Positions 1-7,914 are shown, numbered from the stretch's first letter. The stretch: DNA of 18,815 nucleotides from Flavobacteriaceae bacterium UBA2540 (GCA_002340765.1 DDMS01000043.1:1-18815), one strand, 5' to 3'. A program made the numbers and translations. The notes: generated from the letters alone by a model not told the origin.

Positions 1-555
1 TATTATATAAAAACAAAAGGAAAAAAGAATAAAATTGGTTTGGCTATTTTCTCTAAATTTCTCATTATCAACAGTGGTTCTTTAGATTTAAAAAACACTT
101 CAAACAACATTATTTTTGCTGATATTTTGAAAGGAAATGACACTATTAGAGTTTATAATATTCATCTACAATCATTAAAATTAAAAACAGATAAAGAAAA
201 TTTTGGTCAAGAAAATTCTGAAAAATTGGTTACAACCTTAGAAGAAGGATTTAAAAAACAAGTCAGTCAAACTAAAGTATTATTGGATCATGAAAAAAAT
301 TGGAAAGGGAAAAAAATTATTGCTGGAGATTTTAATAATACAAGTTTTTCCTGGGTATATACTCAAATTTCAAAAGGAAAAAAAGACACATTTATTGAAG
401 CAGGAAAAGGGTTTGGAAAAACATTTGATTATCGATTTCCAATGAGAATAGATTATATTTTAACTGACGAATCCGCTGAAACTATTGAGTTTTCCTCATT
501 TCATCAAAAAAATTCTGATCACTTTCCAATCTTAACTAGTGTAAATTGGCAATAA
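1..555 (+). CDS. Endonuclease/exonuclease/phosphatase family protein, 3' part only
   Basis: The reading frame is open from the first base of the window, so the gene begins outside it and only about 184 C-terminal residues are visible. A TTG at 40 is internal, not a start. Recognisable EEP-fold signatures are a NIHLQS strand (about nt 160-177), the GDFN motif (325-336) that binds the metal and phosphate, an RIDYIL strand (about 445-462) and the terminal SDHFPI motif (514-531) carrying the catalytic Asp-His. In this fold these residues hydrolyse phosphodiesters through a Mg ion. Flavobacterial relatives usually carry an N-terminal membrane region that cannot be seen here. The substrate (nucleic acid, lipid or sugar phosphate) cannot be told from sequence. 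It is followed 33 bp later by a flavoprotein gene on the same strand. Confidence 0.9.
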   Translation, partial: YYIKTKGKKNKIGLAIFSKFLIINSGSLDLKNTSNNIIFADILKGNDTIRVYNIHLQSLKLKTDKENFGQENSEKLVTTLEEGFKKQVSQTKVLLDHEKNWKGKKIIAGDFNNTSFSWVYTQISKGKKDTFIEAGKGFGKTFDYRFPMRIDYILTDESAETIEFSSFHQKNSDHFPILTSVNWQ

Positions 556-588
556 TAATAAATTTCGCAATTAATATTCAAAAAATTG

Positions 589-1734
589 ATGAAACATTTT
601 GAGGTAGCAATTATTGGTAGTGGACCCTCAGGTGCCTCAACTGCGTTTTACCTTGGGAAAGAGGGAATATCTACAGTTATTATTGAAAAAGAAAATTTGC
701 CAAGATACAAAACTTGTGGAGGAGGATTTGTACATAGGGGTAGAAAAAATATGCCTTTTGATATTTCAGAAGTCATTGAACGTGAGTTTTTTACAGTGGA
801 TAGTTACTTTATCAACAATCCAAATATTTGCTACAAATCAAGTAAAGATCAGCCAATTGTTACCATGATTATGAGAGATGCTTTTGATAATTTAATTGTT
901 GAAAAAGCTAAAGAATTTGGAGTTACATTATTGGAAAATCATAAATTATTGGAGGTAACTTTTGACGGAAAATCATCCATTTTAAATACTTCTCAAGGAG
1001 AAATTTCAGCAAATTTTATCATTGCAGCAGATGGCGTTTTGAGTCCAACAGCAAAAATGAGTGGTTGGTCAACTGAAACGAGAAAATTAATTCCTGCTAT
1101 GGAATATGAAGTAACAGTTTCAGAAGAAGATTTTGAACGTTTATCAAAAAGTGTGCGTTTTGATATTGATGCAGTTCCTTATGGATATGCATGGTGTTTT
1201 CCTAAAAAAAATCATTTGTCTTTAGGCGTATTGACTACTAAAAAAGGAAAAATTAATTTAAAAGAATATTACAAAAAATATTTGCAAATACTTGGTATTC
1301 ATAATATTATAGAGGAAGATGCACATGGATTTCAAATTCCAATTTCTCCAAGAACTGATGGATTTGTTAAAAATAATGTTTTTTTGATTGGTGATGCTGC
1401 AGGATTTGCTGAACCAATTACTGCTGAAGGAATTTCAAATGCTATTTTAACTGGAAAATATGTTGCTGAGGCATTGATTGAAAGTAAATTGGATTTTGAA
1501 CTTGCCAAAAAAATCTATGAAGAAAAACTTAAAATTAAATTACTTCCTGAATTAAAATCAGGGTTGTTACTTTCAAAATTCTTTTACAATAACAATCCAA
1601 TTAGAAACTATATTTTAAATAATTACGGACAACATTTGAACAATATTATGGTTGATATTTTACATGGAGACAGACCTTTCCCAACAAATGTTCGAAAAAA
1701 ATTAGCTGCAAAAATCAAAGAAAAAGTTTTTTAA
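589..1734 (+). CDS. Geranylgeranyl reductase family FAD-dependent oxidoreductase
   Basis: This 381-residue flavoprotein starts at ATG 589; a TTG one codon earlier gives the same frame but is less likely. The N-terminus holds the Rossmann dinucleotide-binding motif GSGPSG (residues 10-15) for the ADP part of FAD. The second FAD motif, GDAAGF followed by EPITAEGI, lies at about 268-282. This layout is that of the PHBH/geranylgeranyl reductase superfamily. Characterised members saturate isoprenoid chains (chlorophyll, archaeal lipids), but in Bacteroidota the natural substrate is generally unassigned. No membrane segment or signal peptide is evident, so it is likely cytosolic or peripherally bound. 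It follows the EEP gene by 33 bp and ends exactly where the minus-strand pseudogene ends. The superfamily call is secure; the substrate is not known. Confidence 0.87.
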   Translation: MKHFEVAIIGSGPSGASTAFYLGKEGISTVIIEKENLPRYKTCGGGFVHRGRKNMPFDISEVIEREFFTVDSYFINNPNICYKSSKDQPIVTMIMRDAFDNLIVEKAKEFGVTLLENHKLLEVTFDGKSSILNTSQGEISANFIIAADGVLSPTAKMSGWSTETRKLIPAMEYEVTVSEEDFERLSKSVRFDIDAVPYGYAWCFPKKNHLSLGVLTTKKGKINLKEYYKKYLQILGIHNIIEEDAHGFQIPISPRTDGFVKNNVFLIGDAAGFAEPITAEGISNAILTGKYVAEALIESKLDFELAKKIYEEKLKIKLLPELKSGLLLSKFFYNNNPIRNYILNNYGQHLNNIMVDILHGDRPFPTNVRKKLAAKIKEKVF

Positions 1735-2055
1735 TTATTTTTCAAATCCATATTCACGTTCCTATTTACATATATGCAATTGGTATTTTTGATACCATTT
1801 TTCTCTTCCTAAATTTCTTGCATTTGTGTGCTCAATATTATTTTTCCAAGCTATAATATCATCTAATGTTTCCCAATAGGAAACTGTAATTCCAATGTCA
1901 TTTCTAGCAGATTCTATCCCTAAATATCCCTTTTGAAGTTTTTCAAAAGCCTACATTTTTCCTCCTGTTTCATGATATTCTGCAATATTATCTGTAAGAA
2001 TCGTTTTGAAAACTATGGCATAATAAGGTGTGTTTAAATTAGTAACAATTTTCAT
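1735..2055 (-). pseudogene. Antibiotic biosynthesis monooxygenase-like (ABM fold) pseudogene with two in-frame TAG codons
   Basis: Reading the minus strand from an ATG at 2055 gives a 106-codon frame ending in TAA at 1737-1735. It encodes recognisable ABM-domain text: PYYAIVFKTILT, then GYLGIESARNDIGITVSYW, then a WKNNIEH segment and GREKWY. This is the small ferredoxin-like fold of ABM/YgiN-type heme-degrading or quinol monooxygenases, usually about 100 residues. Two TAG codons break the frame, at 1953-1951 (after GGKM) and 1764-1762 (after HICK). The segment before the first stop also looks shortened against what I remember of the family. Everything stays in one frame, so decay is recent, or the stops are read through. 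Its terminal TAA directly abuts the stop codon of the convergent flavoprotein gene. The family call is from recall of typical sequences. Confidence 0.75.
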
Positions 2056-2089
2056 TTTTTGAATATTTTATAGTTATTGAATTATGTCG

Positions 2090-2097
2090 TACTTTTG
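2090..2097 (+). promoter_or_regulatory. Bacteroidota -7 promoter element upstream of mtaB
   Basis: TACTTTTG matches the TAnnTTTG -7 consensus of the Bacteroidota primary sigma factor exactly and lies 20 bp before the mtaB ATG. No well-spaced -33 TTG is evident; the nearest one upstream (2077-2079) is too close. Confidence 0.5.
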
Positions 2098-2117
2098 CAT
2101 GTTATAAATTTACAAGA

Positions 2118-3452
2118 ATGAATTCAGAAAAAAAAGTAGCTTTTTATACTTTAGGATGTAAATTAAACTTCTCTGAAACCTCAACTATTGCTAGAAATTT
2201 CACCAATCAAGGGTTTGAGAGAGTGGATTTTGAATCAACATCAGATATCTATGTTATCAATACTTGCTCTGTGACAGACAATGCTGATAAACGTTTTAAA
2301 TCTATTGTTAAAAATGCTTTAAAACAAAATAAAAACGCTTTTTTAATTGCTATTGGATGTTATGCACAATTAAAACCTGAAGAATTAGCGGCTGTTGATG
2401 GTGTTGATTTGGTTTTGGGTGCCACTGAAAAATTCAATGTAACAAGTTACATCAATGATTTAACTAAAAATGAAGTTGGTAAAGTGCATTCTTGTGAAAT
2501 TTCTGATGCTGATTTTTATGTCGGTTCTTATGCAATTGGCGATAGAACTCGTGCTTTTTTGAAAGTTCAAGATGGTTGTGATTATAAATGTACCTATTGT
2601 ACGATTCCACTTGCAAGAGGAATTTCGAGAAGTGATACTCTGGAAAACGTACTAAAAAACGCTAGAGAAATTGCTTCAAAAGACATCAAAGAAATTGTCC
2701 TTACTGGAGTAAATATTGGCGATTATGGAAAAGGAGAATTTGGTAATAAAAAACACGAACACACTTTTTTTGAACTTGTCAAAAAGTTAGATAAAATTGA
2801 CGGAATTCATCGTTTACGAATTTCATCCATAGAACCAAATTTGTTAACAGACGAAACCATTACATTTGTTGCAAATTCAAATTCTTTTGTCCCTCATTTT
2901 CACATTCCATTACAATCTGGAAGTGATGAATTGTTGAAAAAAATGAAACGGAGATATTTGCGAAAAACATATACAGATAGAGTTTCGCAAATAAAATCTG
3001 AAATGCCAAACGCTTGCATTGGTGTAGATGTTATTGTTGGTTTTCCTGGAGAAACTGACGAACTTTTTCTAGAAACCTACAATTATTTGAATGAATTAGA
3101 CATTTCATATCTTCACGTTTTTACTTATTCTGAAAGACCTAATACTGAAGCTGCTGAAATGGAAAATGTTGTACCTCATAATATTAGAGCAAAACGTAGT
3201 AAAATGTTGCGTGGTTTATCTGCAAAAAAAAGACGCGCTTTTTATGAATCACAACTTGGTAAAATACTTACTGTTTTGTTCGAAAACGAAAATAAAGAAG
3301 GCTACATTCATGGGTTTACAGAAAATTATGTAAAAGTAAAATCTCCCTGGAATCCTGAATTGACAAACACATTGCAAACCATTATTTTAAAAGAAATTGA
3401 TGAAGATGGTTTGGTACGCTTTGAATTTTTGAAAGAATCAGTTATTTATTGA
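2118..3452 (+). CDS. mtaB: tRNA (N6-threonylcarbamoyladenosine(37)-C2)-methylthiotransferase MtaB
   Basis: This 444-residue radical-SAM enzyme inserts a methylthio group at C2 of t6A37 in ANN-decoding tRNAs, giving ms2t6A in the cytoplasm. The N-terminal methylthiotransferase domain carries three Cys that hold an auxiliary 4Fe-4S cluster: C14 (TLGCKLN), C50 (NTCSVT) and C81 (IGCYAQ). The central radical-SAM domain has CxxxCxxC at C154, C158 and C161 (CDYKCTYC). A C-terminal TRAM-like region follows from about residue 375. The YTLGCKLN start and the TIPLARG text after the cluster distinguish MtaB from MiaB and RimO. Length is normal for the family. Translation starts at ATG 2118, preceded by a -7 element. 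It is followed by the ruined hydrolase gene and then the lytic transglycosylase. Confidence 0.95.
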   Translation: MNSEKKVAFYTLGCKLNFSETSTIARNFTNQGFERVDFESTSDIYVINTCSVTDNADKRFKSIVKNALKQNKNAFLIAIGCYAQLKPEELAAVDGVDLVLGATEKFNVTSYINDLTKNEVGKVHSCEISDADFYVGSYAIGDRTRAFLKVQDGCDYKCTYCTIPLARGISRSDTLENVLKNAREIASKDIKEIVLTGVNIGDYGKGEFGNKKHEHTFFELVKKLDKIDGIHRLRISSIEPNLLTDETITFVANSNSFVPHFHIPLQSGSDELLKKMKRRYLRKTYTDRVSQIKSEMPNACIGVDVIVGFPGETDELFLETYNYLNELDISYLHVFTYSERPNTEAAEMENVVPHNIRAKRSKMLRGLSAKKRRAFYESQLGKILTVLFENENKEGYIHGFTENYVKVKSPWNPELTNTLQTIILKEIDEDGLVRFEFLKESVIY

Positions 3453-3517
3453 TTTGTTATAAAACTTGACCATACTTTTATTTATTATAGTAAACCTACT
3501 TAAACTTAAAAATATCA

Positions 3518-4299
3518 ATAACTTATATTTATTTGATGACAGGAAATGCTGCTGGTCCTGAAATTTTTGAAAACCTGTCTTTGCCAAATGAAAATTATAA
3601 ATTACATTAACTGAAATAGATAAATACATTGGTTTTTAAAGAAACAATCTCAAACTATGCAATTTCTTTAACTGAAGAAGTAAAACATGAAAATCCTGTT
3701 TTAATTGAGGTCTCATTTGGCGGAATTATCTTTCAAGAAATGAGCTTCGCATAAGATATAAAATTGCGAGTTTTACAAAAATTTACTCCTTTTTTCCAAT
3801 AAGATTAATTAAAAATTTTGATGATTGTAACCCGTTGGGTGCAATTAATTTTTGACTTTAATTTTTTTTTAGTTCGAGAGAATTTTGATAGAAAGTCTTA
3901 TTGAGGAAAGAAAAATTAGTTTTAAAAATGATTCACGATACATTTTTGGTTCCGTTTTACCCCACAAAAAACGCTCGAATGAATGTTTTTAATAATTGCA
4001 CCCAACGGGTATCATCATATTAAATATTTAATAGGAAAATCACTTCAGAAAAAAGCCCGAGATTATAAAAAATACTTATCTGTCAGAAATGAAAGTTATC
4101 TAAAATGATCAAAAAAAATTTGAAATGGGAACAAAACAAACCTTCGAAAAATTTTATACACATTCATAAAACTGATGTCAGTTTTTTTATGATAAAATAT
4201 ATCAAAAATGCTATTCTTATTGAAGGTGGAACTAATGCAATGATATTGAACAAAGCAAAAAATATTTCTGATATTATCAATCAAACTTTAACTTGTTAA
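3518..4299 (+). pseudogene. Alpha/beta-hydrolase pseudogene, interrupted by an inverted-repeat element
   Basis: Homology-like text can be followed across the whole interval but in several frames. The N-terminal part (3518-3754) reads YLMTGNAAGPEIFENLSLP, later ETISNYAISLTEEVKHENP and VSFGG. The middle reads RLIKNFDD at 3802-3825 in another frame. The C-terminal part (about 4035-4299) reads KKYLSVRNESYLK, then FIHIHKT, IKYIKNAILIEGGT and ending QTLTC. Lesions: no ATG (ATA at 3518), TAA at 3608, TAG at 3617, TAA at 3752, loss of the segment between VSFGG and RLIKNFDD, a 181-bp insertion at 3830-4010, TGA at 4106 and a frameshift at the eight-A run 4111-4118. The nucleophile elbow is EVSFGG where GVSFGG is expected, and the His expected after GGT is Asn. 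The ATG-initiated frame 4105-4299 is only its tail, not a separate gene. Family assignment is from memory of flavobacterial hydrolases. Confidence 0.82.
3830..4010. mobile_element. 181-bp element with perfect 18-bp terminal inverted repeats (MITE or REP/BIME-like)
   Basis: The left end ACCCGTTGGGTGCAATTA (3830-3847) is the exact reverse complement of 3993-4010. Each end starts with a mini-hairpin, ACCC-GTT-GGGT. A further inverted pair, TTCGAG (3873-3878) and CTCGAA (3974-3979), is nested inside, so the whole element can fold on itself. It sits inside a pseudogene whose text resumes on both sides (RLIKNFDD before, KKYLSVRN after), so it is an insertion. Flanks read GATGATTGTA on the left and ATCATCATAT on the right; no clean target duplication is obvious. 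No transposase is encoded; the interior has a 42-codon plus-strand frame without a start (3873-3998) that I cannot assign. A related end occurs at 18671-18690. MITE and REP/BIME are both possible. Confidence 0.7.
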
Positions 4300-4344
4300 A
4301 GAGTTTGTTTTTAGTTAATTTTACTAAAAATAATCTCATTTATC

Positions 4345-5247
4345 ATGGATAAATCAATTCGTATATTATCTTTTATTGTTATCATTTTTAGCACTTTACT
4401 TTTCGTGAACGCAATCCAAAAATCCGATTCAAATCTAAAAACGGTTACTCACGAAAATTATAAAATTCAAAGTTTAAAACTTTCTGAGAATTTGAATTTT
4501 GCTGGAGAAAGAGTCCCTTTAGAAAATCAAAATGTTAGAGAAAGAATGGATAGAGAATTGCTCGTGAATACTTATTGGCAGTCAAATGGTTTGTTATTAT
4601 TGAAACGAGCTAATAAGTATTTTCCAATTCTAGAACCGTTGTTAAAAAAATACGGACTACCAGATGATTTTAAATTTTTAGCGGTTGCAGAAAGTGCTTT
4701 TATTGATGAAACTTCAAGTGCTGGAGCTGCAGGAATGTGGCATTTTATGAAAGAAACTGGAATTGAATATGGTTTAGAAATCAATAGTAATGTTGACGAA
4801 AGATACAATATTGAAAAATCTACAGAAGTTGCTGCTAAGTATTTAAAAAAATCAAAAGAAAAATTAGGATCTTGGACTTTAGCAGCAGCAGCTTATAATG
4901 CTGGTAATTTTGGTGTTTCTAGCAGATTAGAATATCAAAAAGTTTCTAATTATTATGACGTATTATTACCAAATGAAACAGAGCGTTATGTATTAAGAAT
5001 CATCGCTTTAAAAGAAGTAATGACCAATCCTGAACAATATGGATTTGTGTTTGAAAAAGAAGATTTATATGTTTTACCAAAAACAACGATTGTAAAAGTT
5101 GATACAACAATTACTGATATTGAAACTTTTGCAAGGAAATTTGGAATTACTTATAAGGAATTAAAAATTCACAATGCTTGGTTAAGAGAAACAAAATTAA
5201 TCAATAAAACTGGAAAAGTGTATGAAATTAAAATTCCATTAAAATAA
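4345..5247 (+). CDS. Lytic transglycosylase domain protein (SLT/MltD-like)
   Basis: This 300-residue envelope enzyme probably cleaves the MurNAc-GlcNAc bond of peptidoglycan to give 1,6-anhydro-muropeptides. Residues 1-24 form a hydrophobic signal or anchor segment with no lipobox Cys. The SLT domain spans about 85-225: the catalytic Glu lies in AVAESAF (E116), followed by the family motifs AAGMWHFM (128-135) and AAYNAGNFG (182-190). The C-terminal stretch from about 250 (IETFARKFGITYKELKIHNAWL) resembles a degenerate LysM or helical cap and could bind the wall. The start at ATG 4345 directly precedes the signal segment. The next gene is convergent and the two share a strong terminator. Relatives in the group are generally annotated as MltD-like. 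Confidence 0.9.
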   Translation: MDKSIRILSFIVIIFSTLLFVNAIQKSDSNLKTVTHENYKIQSLKLSENLNFAGERVPLENQNVRERMDRELLVNTYWQSNGLLLLKRANKYFPILEPLLKKYGLPDDFKFLAVAESAFIDETSSAGAAGMWHFMKETGIEYGLEINSNVDERYNIEKSTEVAAKYLKKSKEKLGSWTLAAAAYNAGNFGVSSRLEYQKVSNYYDVLLPNETERYVLRIIALKEVMTNPEQYGFVFEKEDLYVLPKTTIVKVDTTITDIETFARKFGITYKELKIHNAWLRETKLINKTGKVYEIKIPLK

Positions 5248-5309
5248 ATATTCTTATTTTAAAAATTGTCTTTTTTCAAAAATGAATCATTTTTTTTTCA
5301 CTTAGCTAA

Positions 5310-5337
5310 AAAAGCCTATCAATTTTGATAGGCTTTT
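5310..5337. terminator. Bidirectional intrinsic terminator
   Basis: A perfect 12-bp stem, AAAAGCCTATCA (5310-5321) with TGATAGGCTTTT (5326-5337), has an ATTT loop and A/T tracts on both sides. It lies between the convergent lytic transglycosylase (+) and cold-shock (-) genes and can serve both. Confidence 0.88.
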
Positions 5338-5368
5338 AGATAAAAAAATTAACTAGTAATAAAATATA

Positions 5369-5560
5369 TTATAATACTCTTACATTTACTGCGTTTAATC
5401 CTTTTCTTCCATCTTGTAAGTCGAATTCAACTTCATCGTTTTCACGAATTTCGTCTACTAATCCTGACGCATGTACAAAATGTTCTTTGTTTGATCCTTC
5501 TTCAGTGATAAATCCAAATCCTTTAGATTCATTGAAAAATTTTACGGTACCTTTACTCAT
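5369..5560 (-). CDS. Cold-shock domain protein (CspA family)
   Basis: This 63-residue single-domain OB-fold protein binds single-stranded RNA and DNA and melts RNA secondary structure. RNP1 is KGFGFI (residues 13-18) and RNP2 is HFVHAS (27-32). The N-terminus KGTVKFFN and the C-terminal GLNAVNV strand are standard. Length is slightly below the 66-70 of enterobacterial CspA but common in Bacteroidota. It lies 115 bp downstream of the nitronate monooxygenase stop codon and has its own -7 element, so it is probably transcribed alone. The predicted 5' leader is only about 45-50 nt, shorter than the cold-sensing leader of E. coli cspA. Which of the several csp paralogs typical of the group this represents cannot be told. 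Confidence 0.95.
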   Translation of the reverse strand: MSKGTVKFFNESKGFGFITEEGSNKEHFVHASGLVDEIRENDEVEFDLQDGRKGLNAVNVRVL

Positions 5561-5614
5561 TTTAAAAAAATTATTGTGTTGTTAAATTAATTAGTAACAA
5601 CGTTTATTAGATGT

Positions 5615-5622
5615 CAAAGATA
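5615..5622 (-). promoter_or_regulatory. Bacteroidota -7 promoter element for the cold-shock gene
   Basis: The minus strand reads TATCTTTG here, an exact TAnnTTTG match 54 bp upstream of the cold-shock ATG. No convincing -33 TTG lies at the usual spacing. Confidence 0.5.
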
Positions 5623-5675
5623 GGTTAATAAGCTTATGAAACCATAAATTATTGATTTTCTTTTAATTAAATATC

Positions 5676-6617
5676 TTAAATACTATGAATGAGGCGTTTA
5701 ATAGCAGTAAATTCTTCCATAATTTCGTTTAAAACTACTTTTGCTGGTTTAATTTCATCAATAAATCCAGCTATTTGACCAATTTCTAGTTCACCATTAT
5801 CTATATCACCTTCAAAAATTCCTTTTTTTGCGCGAGCTCTTCCTAAAAGTTCTTTGAGTTGTTCAACTGTTGGATTTTGTTTATATAATTCTTGTAGTTG
5901 ATGGTAAAATTTATTTTTTACCAAACGAACAGGAGTTAATTCTTTCAATGTCAAATGAGTATCTCCATCTTTCACATCAATAATTGTTTGTTTAAAATTT
6001 TGATGCGCAGAAGATTCAGCAGTTGCTGCAAATCTACTTCCTATTTGAACGCCATCAGCGCCTAAAACCATGGCTGCCAACATTCCACGTCCGGAAGCAA
6101 TTCCTCCAGCTGCAATTAGTGGAATAGAAATTTCTTTTTTTACCATTGGAATTAATGTAAAAGTGGTGGATTCTTCTCGTCCATTATGACCTCCAGCTTC
6201 AAATCCCTCACAAACAATAGCTTCAACTCCGGCATCTTGCGCTTTCAGAGCAAATTTTACAGAACTAACTACATGAACCACAATAATTCCTTTTTCTCTC
6301 AAAAATGATGTCCAAGTTTTTGGATTTCCTGCAGAGGTAAACACAATTTTCACACCCTCTTCAACAATAATTTCCATGATTTTATCAATTTCAGGATACA
6401 ACATTGGCACATTCACTCCAAAAGGCTTGGTTGTTGCATTCTTGCATTTTTGGATATGCTCTCTCAACACCTCAGGATACATTGACCCTGCACCAATCAA
6501 ACCCAAACCTCCTGAATTTGATACTTCTGATGCTAATTTCCAACCTGAAACCCAAACCATTCCACCTTGAATTATTGGGTATTTTATGTTGAAAAGTTGT
6601 TTGATTTTATTTGTCAT
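5676..6617 (-). CDS. Nitronate monooxygenase (2-nitropropane dioxygenase family)
   Basis: This 313-residue FMN-dependent TIM-barrel protein probably oxidises alkyl nitronates such as propionate-3-nitronate. Visible signatures are the N-terminal IIQGGMVWVSG (15-25), the strand FTSAGNP (93-99), the motif EAGGHNG (140-146) containing the probable catalytic His (H144), and the phosphate-binding AAGGIASGRG (169-178) followed by LGADGVQIGSRF (185-196). FabK, the enoyl-ACP reductase, shares the fold and cannot be fully excluded, but the AGGHNG motif and short length fit class I nitronate monooxygenases. The gene starts 84 bp downstream of the mnmA stop codon on the same strand and could be cotranscribed with it. 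No strong promoter is visible in that gap. Confidence 0.88.
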   Translation of the reverse strand: MTNKIKQLFNIKYPIIQGGMVWVSGWKLASEVSNSGGLGLIGAGSMYPEVLREHIQKCKNATTKPFGVNVPMLYPEIDKIMEIIVEEGVKIVFTSAGNPKTWTSFLREKGIIVVHVVSSVKFALKAQDAGVEAIVCEGFEAGGHNGREESTTFTLIPMVKKEISIPLIAAGGIASGRGMLAAMVLGADGVQIGSRFAATAESSAHQNFKQTIIDVKDGDTHLTLKELTPVRLVKNKFYHQLQELYKQNPTVEQLKELLGRARAKKGIFEGDIDNGELEIGQIAGFIDEIKPAKVVLNEIMEEFTAIKRLIHSI

Positions 6618-6701
6618 TTTAATTGATATTCATTTCTAAAAGAGTTTTAAACGAAATTCTTCTGCCCAAATAAACTTAAGAAAGCCTTCGTTTTATATTT
6701 A

Positions 6702-7889
6702 TTAAAAAATGACTCCTGAACCCAACAATTCATCTTGATGATACCAAGCCACAAATTGTCCTTCTTGAATAGCAGATTGTTGGTTTTCAAATTCCACAAA
6801 CAAACCATTTTCAACCTTGTATAAAGTGGCAATTTCAAGAGCTTGTCTGTAACGAATTCTGGCGTTTACTTTCATGATTTCTCCTGATTTCAAGGCCAAA
6901 TCTTCACGAATCCAGTGAATTTCATCATTTGAAACAAATAATACATTTCTATATAAACCAGGATGATTTTTTCCTTCACCCGTAAAAATAATATTTTCAT
7001 GTACGTCTGTTTCAATCACAAAAAGCGGTTCTTTTGTGCCACCAACAGCCAATCCTTTTCTTTGTCCTTTGGTGAAATAATGTGCTCCTTGGTGTTTGCC
7101 CACTACTTTTCCATCCGATTTTTTGTAGCTGTATTTTTGAGAAAAATAAATAAGTTCAGCTTCTTTATTATCAAAAGTTGGAATTGATTTATGAACTTCC
7201 GAAAAATCTTCAGGAATTTGAACAATTTCGCCTCCTTTTGGCTGTAATTTTTGTTGTAAAAATTCTGGTAAACGCACTTTTCCAATAAAGCAAAGTCCTT
7301 GTGAATCTTTCTTTTCTGCAGTAATTAAATCAGCATATTTTGCAATTTTTCGTACTTCAGGTTTTGTCAATTCTCCAATTGGAAAGAGAGATTTTGCCAA
7401 TTGTTCTTGTGAAAGTTGACATAAAAAATATGACTGATCTTTATTAACATCTTTTCCAGCCAACAATTTATAAACGCTTTTTCCCTCAATTTCTTCCTCA
7501 CTTTTTCTACAATAATGACCTGTTGCAATAAAATCTGCACCCAATTGTAATGCGATCTTCATAAAAACATCAAACTTTATTTCTCGATTACAAAGAATAT
7601 CAGGATTTGGTGTGCGTCCTTTTTCATATTCATCAAACATATAATCTACAATACGTTCTTTGTATTGCTCACTCAAATCAACTACTTGAAAAGGAATTTC
7701 TAGTTTTTCAGCAACAATCATAGCATCATTGCTATCCTCTAACCAAGGACATTGATTGGAAATTGTCACAGAATCATCGTGCCAATTTTTCATAAAAAGG
7801 CCAATGACTTCATATCCTTGTTCTTTCAATAAATAAGCAGTAACACTTGAATCCACACCACCAGAAAGTCCAACAACAACTCGTTTCAT
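6702..7889 (-). CDS. mnmA: tRNA-specific 2-thiouridylase MnmA
   Basis: This 395-residue enzyme thiolates C2 of wobble uridine U34 in tRNA-Glu, -Gln and -Lys, using ATP to adenylate the base and taking sulfur from a persulfide relay. The N-terminal PP-loop is SGGVDSS (9-15). The nucleophilic Cys is C100 in TPNPDILCN, and the persulfide-carrying Cys is C200 in SQGLCFIGKV. The C-terminal beta-barrel includes HHxGQRKG-like text (YFTKGQRKGLAVGG, about 273-286). CPWLEDSNDA near residue 47 replaces shorter text found in proteobacterial MnmA and is, from memory, usual in Bacteroidota. With mtaB this makes two tRNA 34/37 modification genes in the window. An exact -7 element precedes ATG 7889. Confidence 0.96.
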   Translation of the reverse strand: MKRVVVGLSGGVDSSVTAYLLKEQGYEVIGLFMKNWHDDSVTISNQCPWLEDSNDAMIVAEKLEIPFQVVDLSEQYKERIVDYMFDEYEKGRTPNPDILCNREIKFDVFMKIALQLGADFIATGHYCRKSEEEIEGKSVYKLLAGKDVNKDQSYFLCQLSQEQLAKSLFPIGELTKPEVRKIAKYADLITAEKKDSQGLCFIGKVRLPEFLQQKLQPKGGEIVQIPEDFSEVHKSIPTFDNKEAELIYFSQKYSYKKSDGKVVGKHQGAHYFTKGQRKGLAVGGTKEPLFVIETDVHENIIFTGEGKNHPGLYRNVLFVSNDEIHWIREDLALKSGEIMKVNARIRYRQALEIATLYKVENGLFVEFENQQSAIQEGQFVAWYHQDELLGSGVIF

Positions 7890-7906
7890 TTTTTAATTTT
7901 GATGTG

Positions 7907-7914
7907 CAAAGTTA
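7907..7914 (-). promoter_or_regulatory. Bacteroidota -7 promoter element for mnmA
   Basis: The minus strand reads TAACTTTG, an exact TAnnTTTG match, 17 bp upstream of the mnmA ATG. The implied leader is very short. The -33 region is A/T-rich without a clear TTG. Confidence 0.55.

Noticed and set aside
4105..4299. A 64-codon ATG-initiated plus-strand frame
   Set aside because: Its protein continues the hydrolase text read upstream in another frame, so it is the tail of the pseudogene, not an independent small gene.
6647..6838. A 63-codon minus-strand frame ending FLSLFGQKNFV
   Set aside because: Most of it overlaps mnmA out of frame; no supporting motif or promoter was found.
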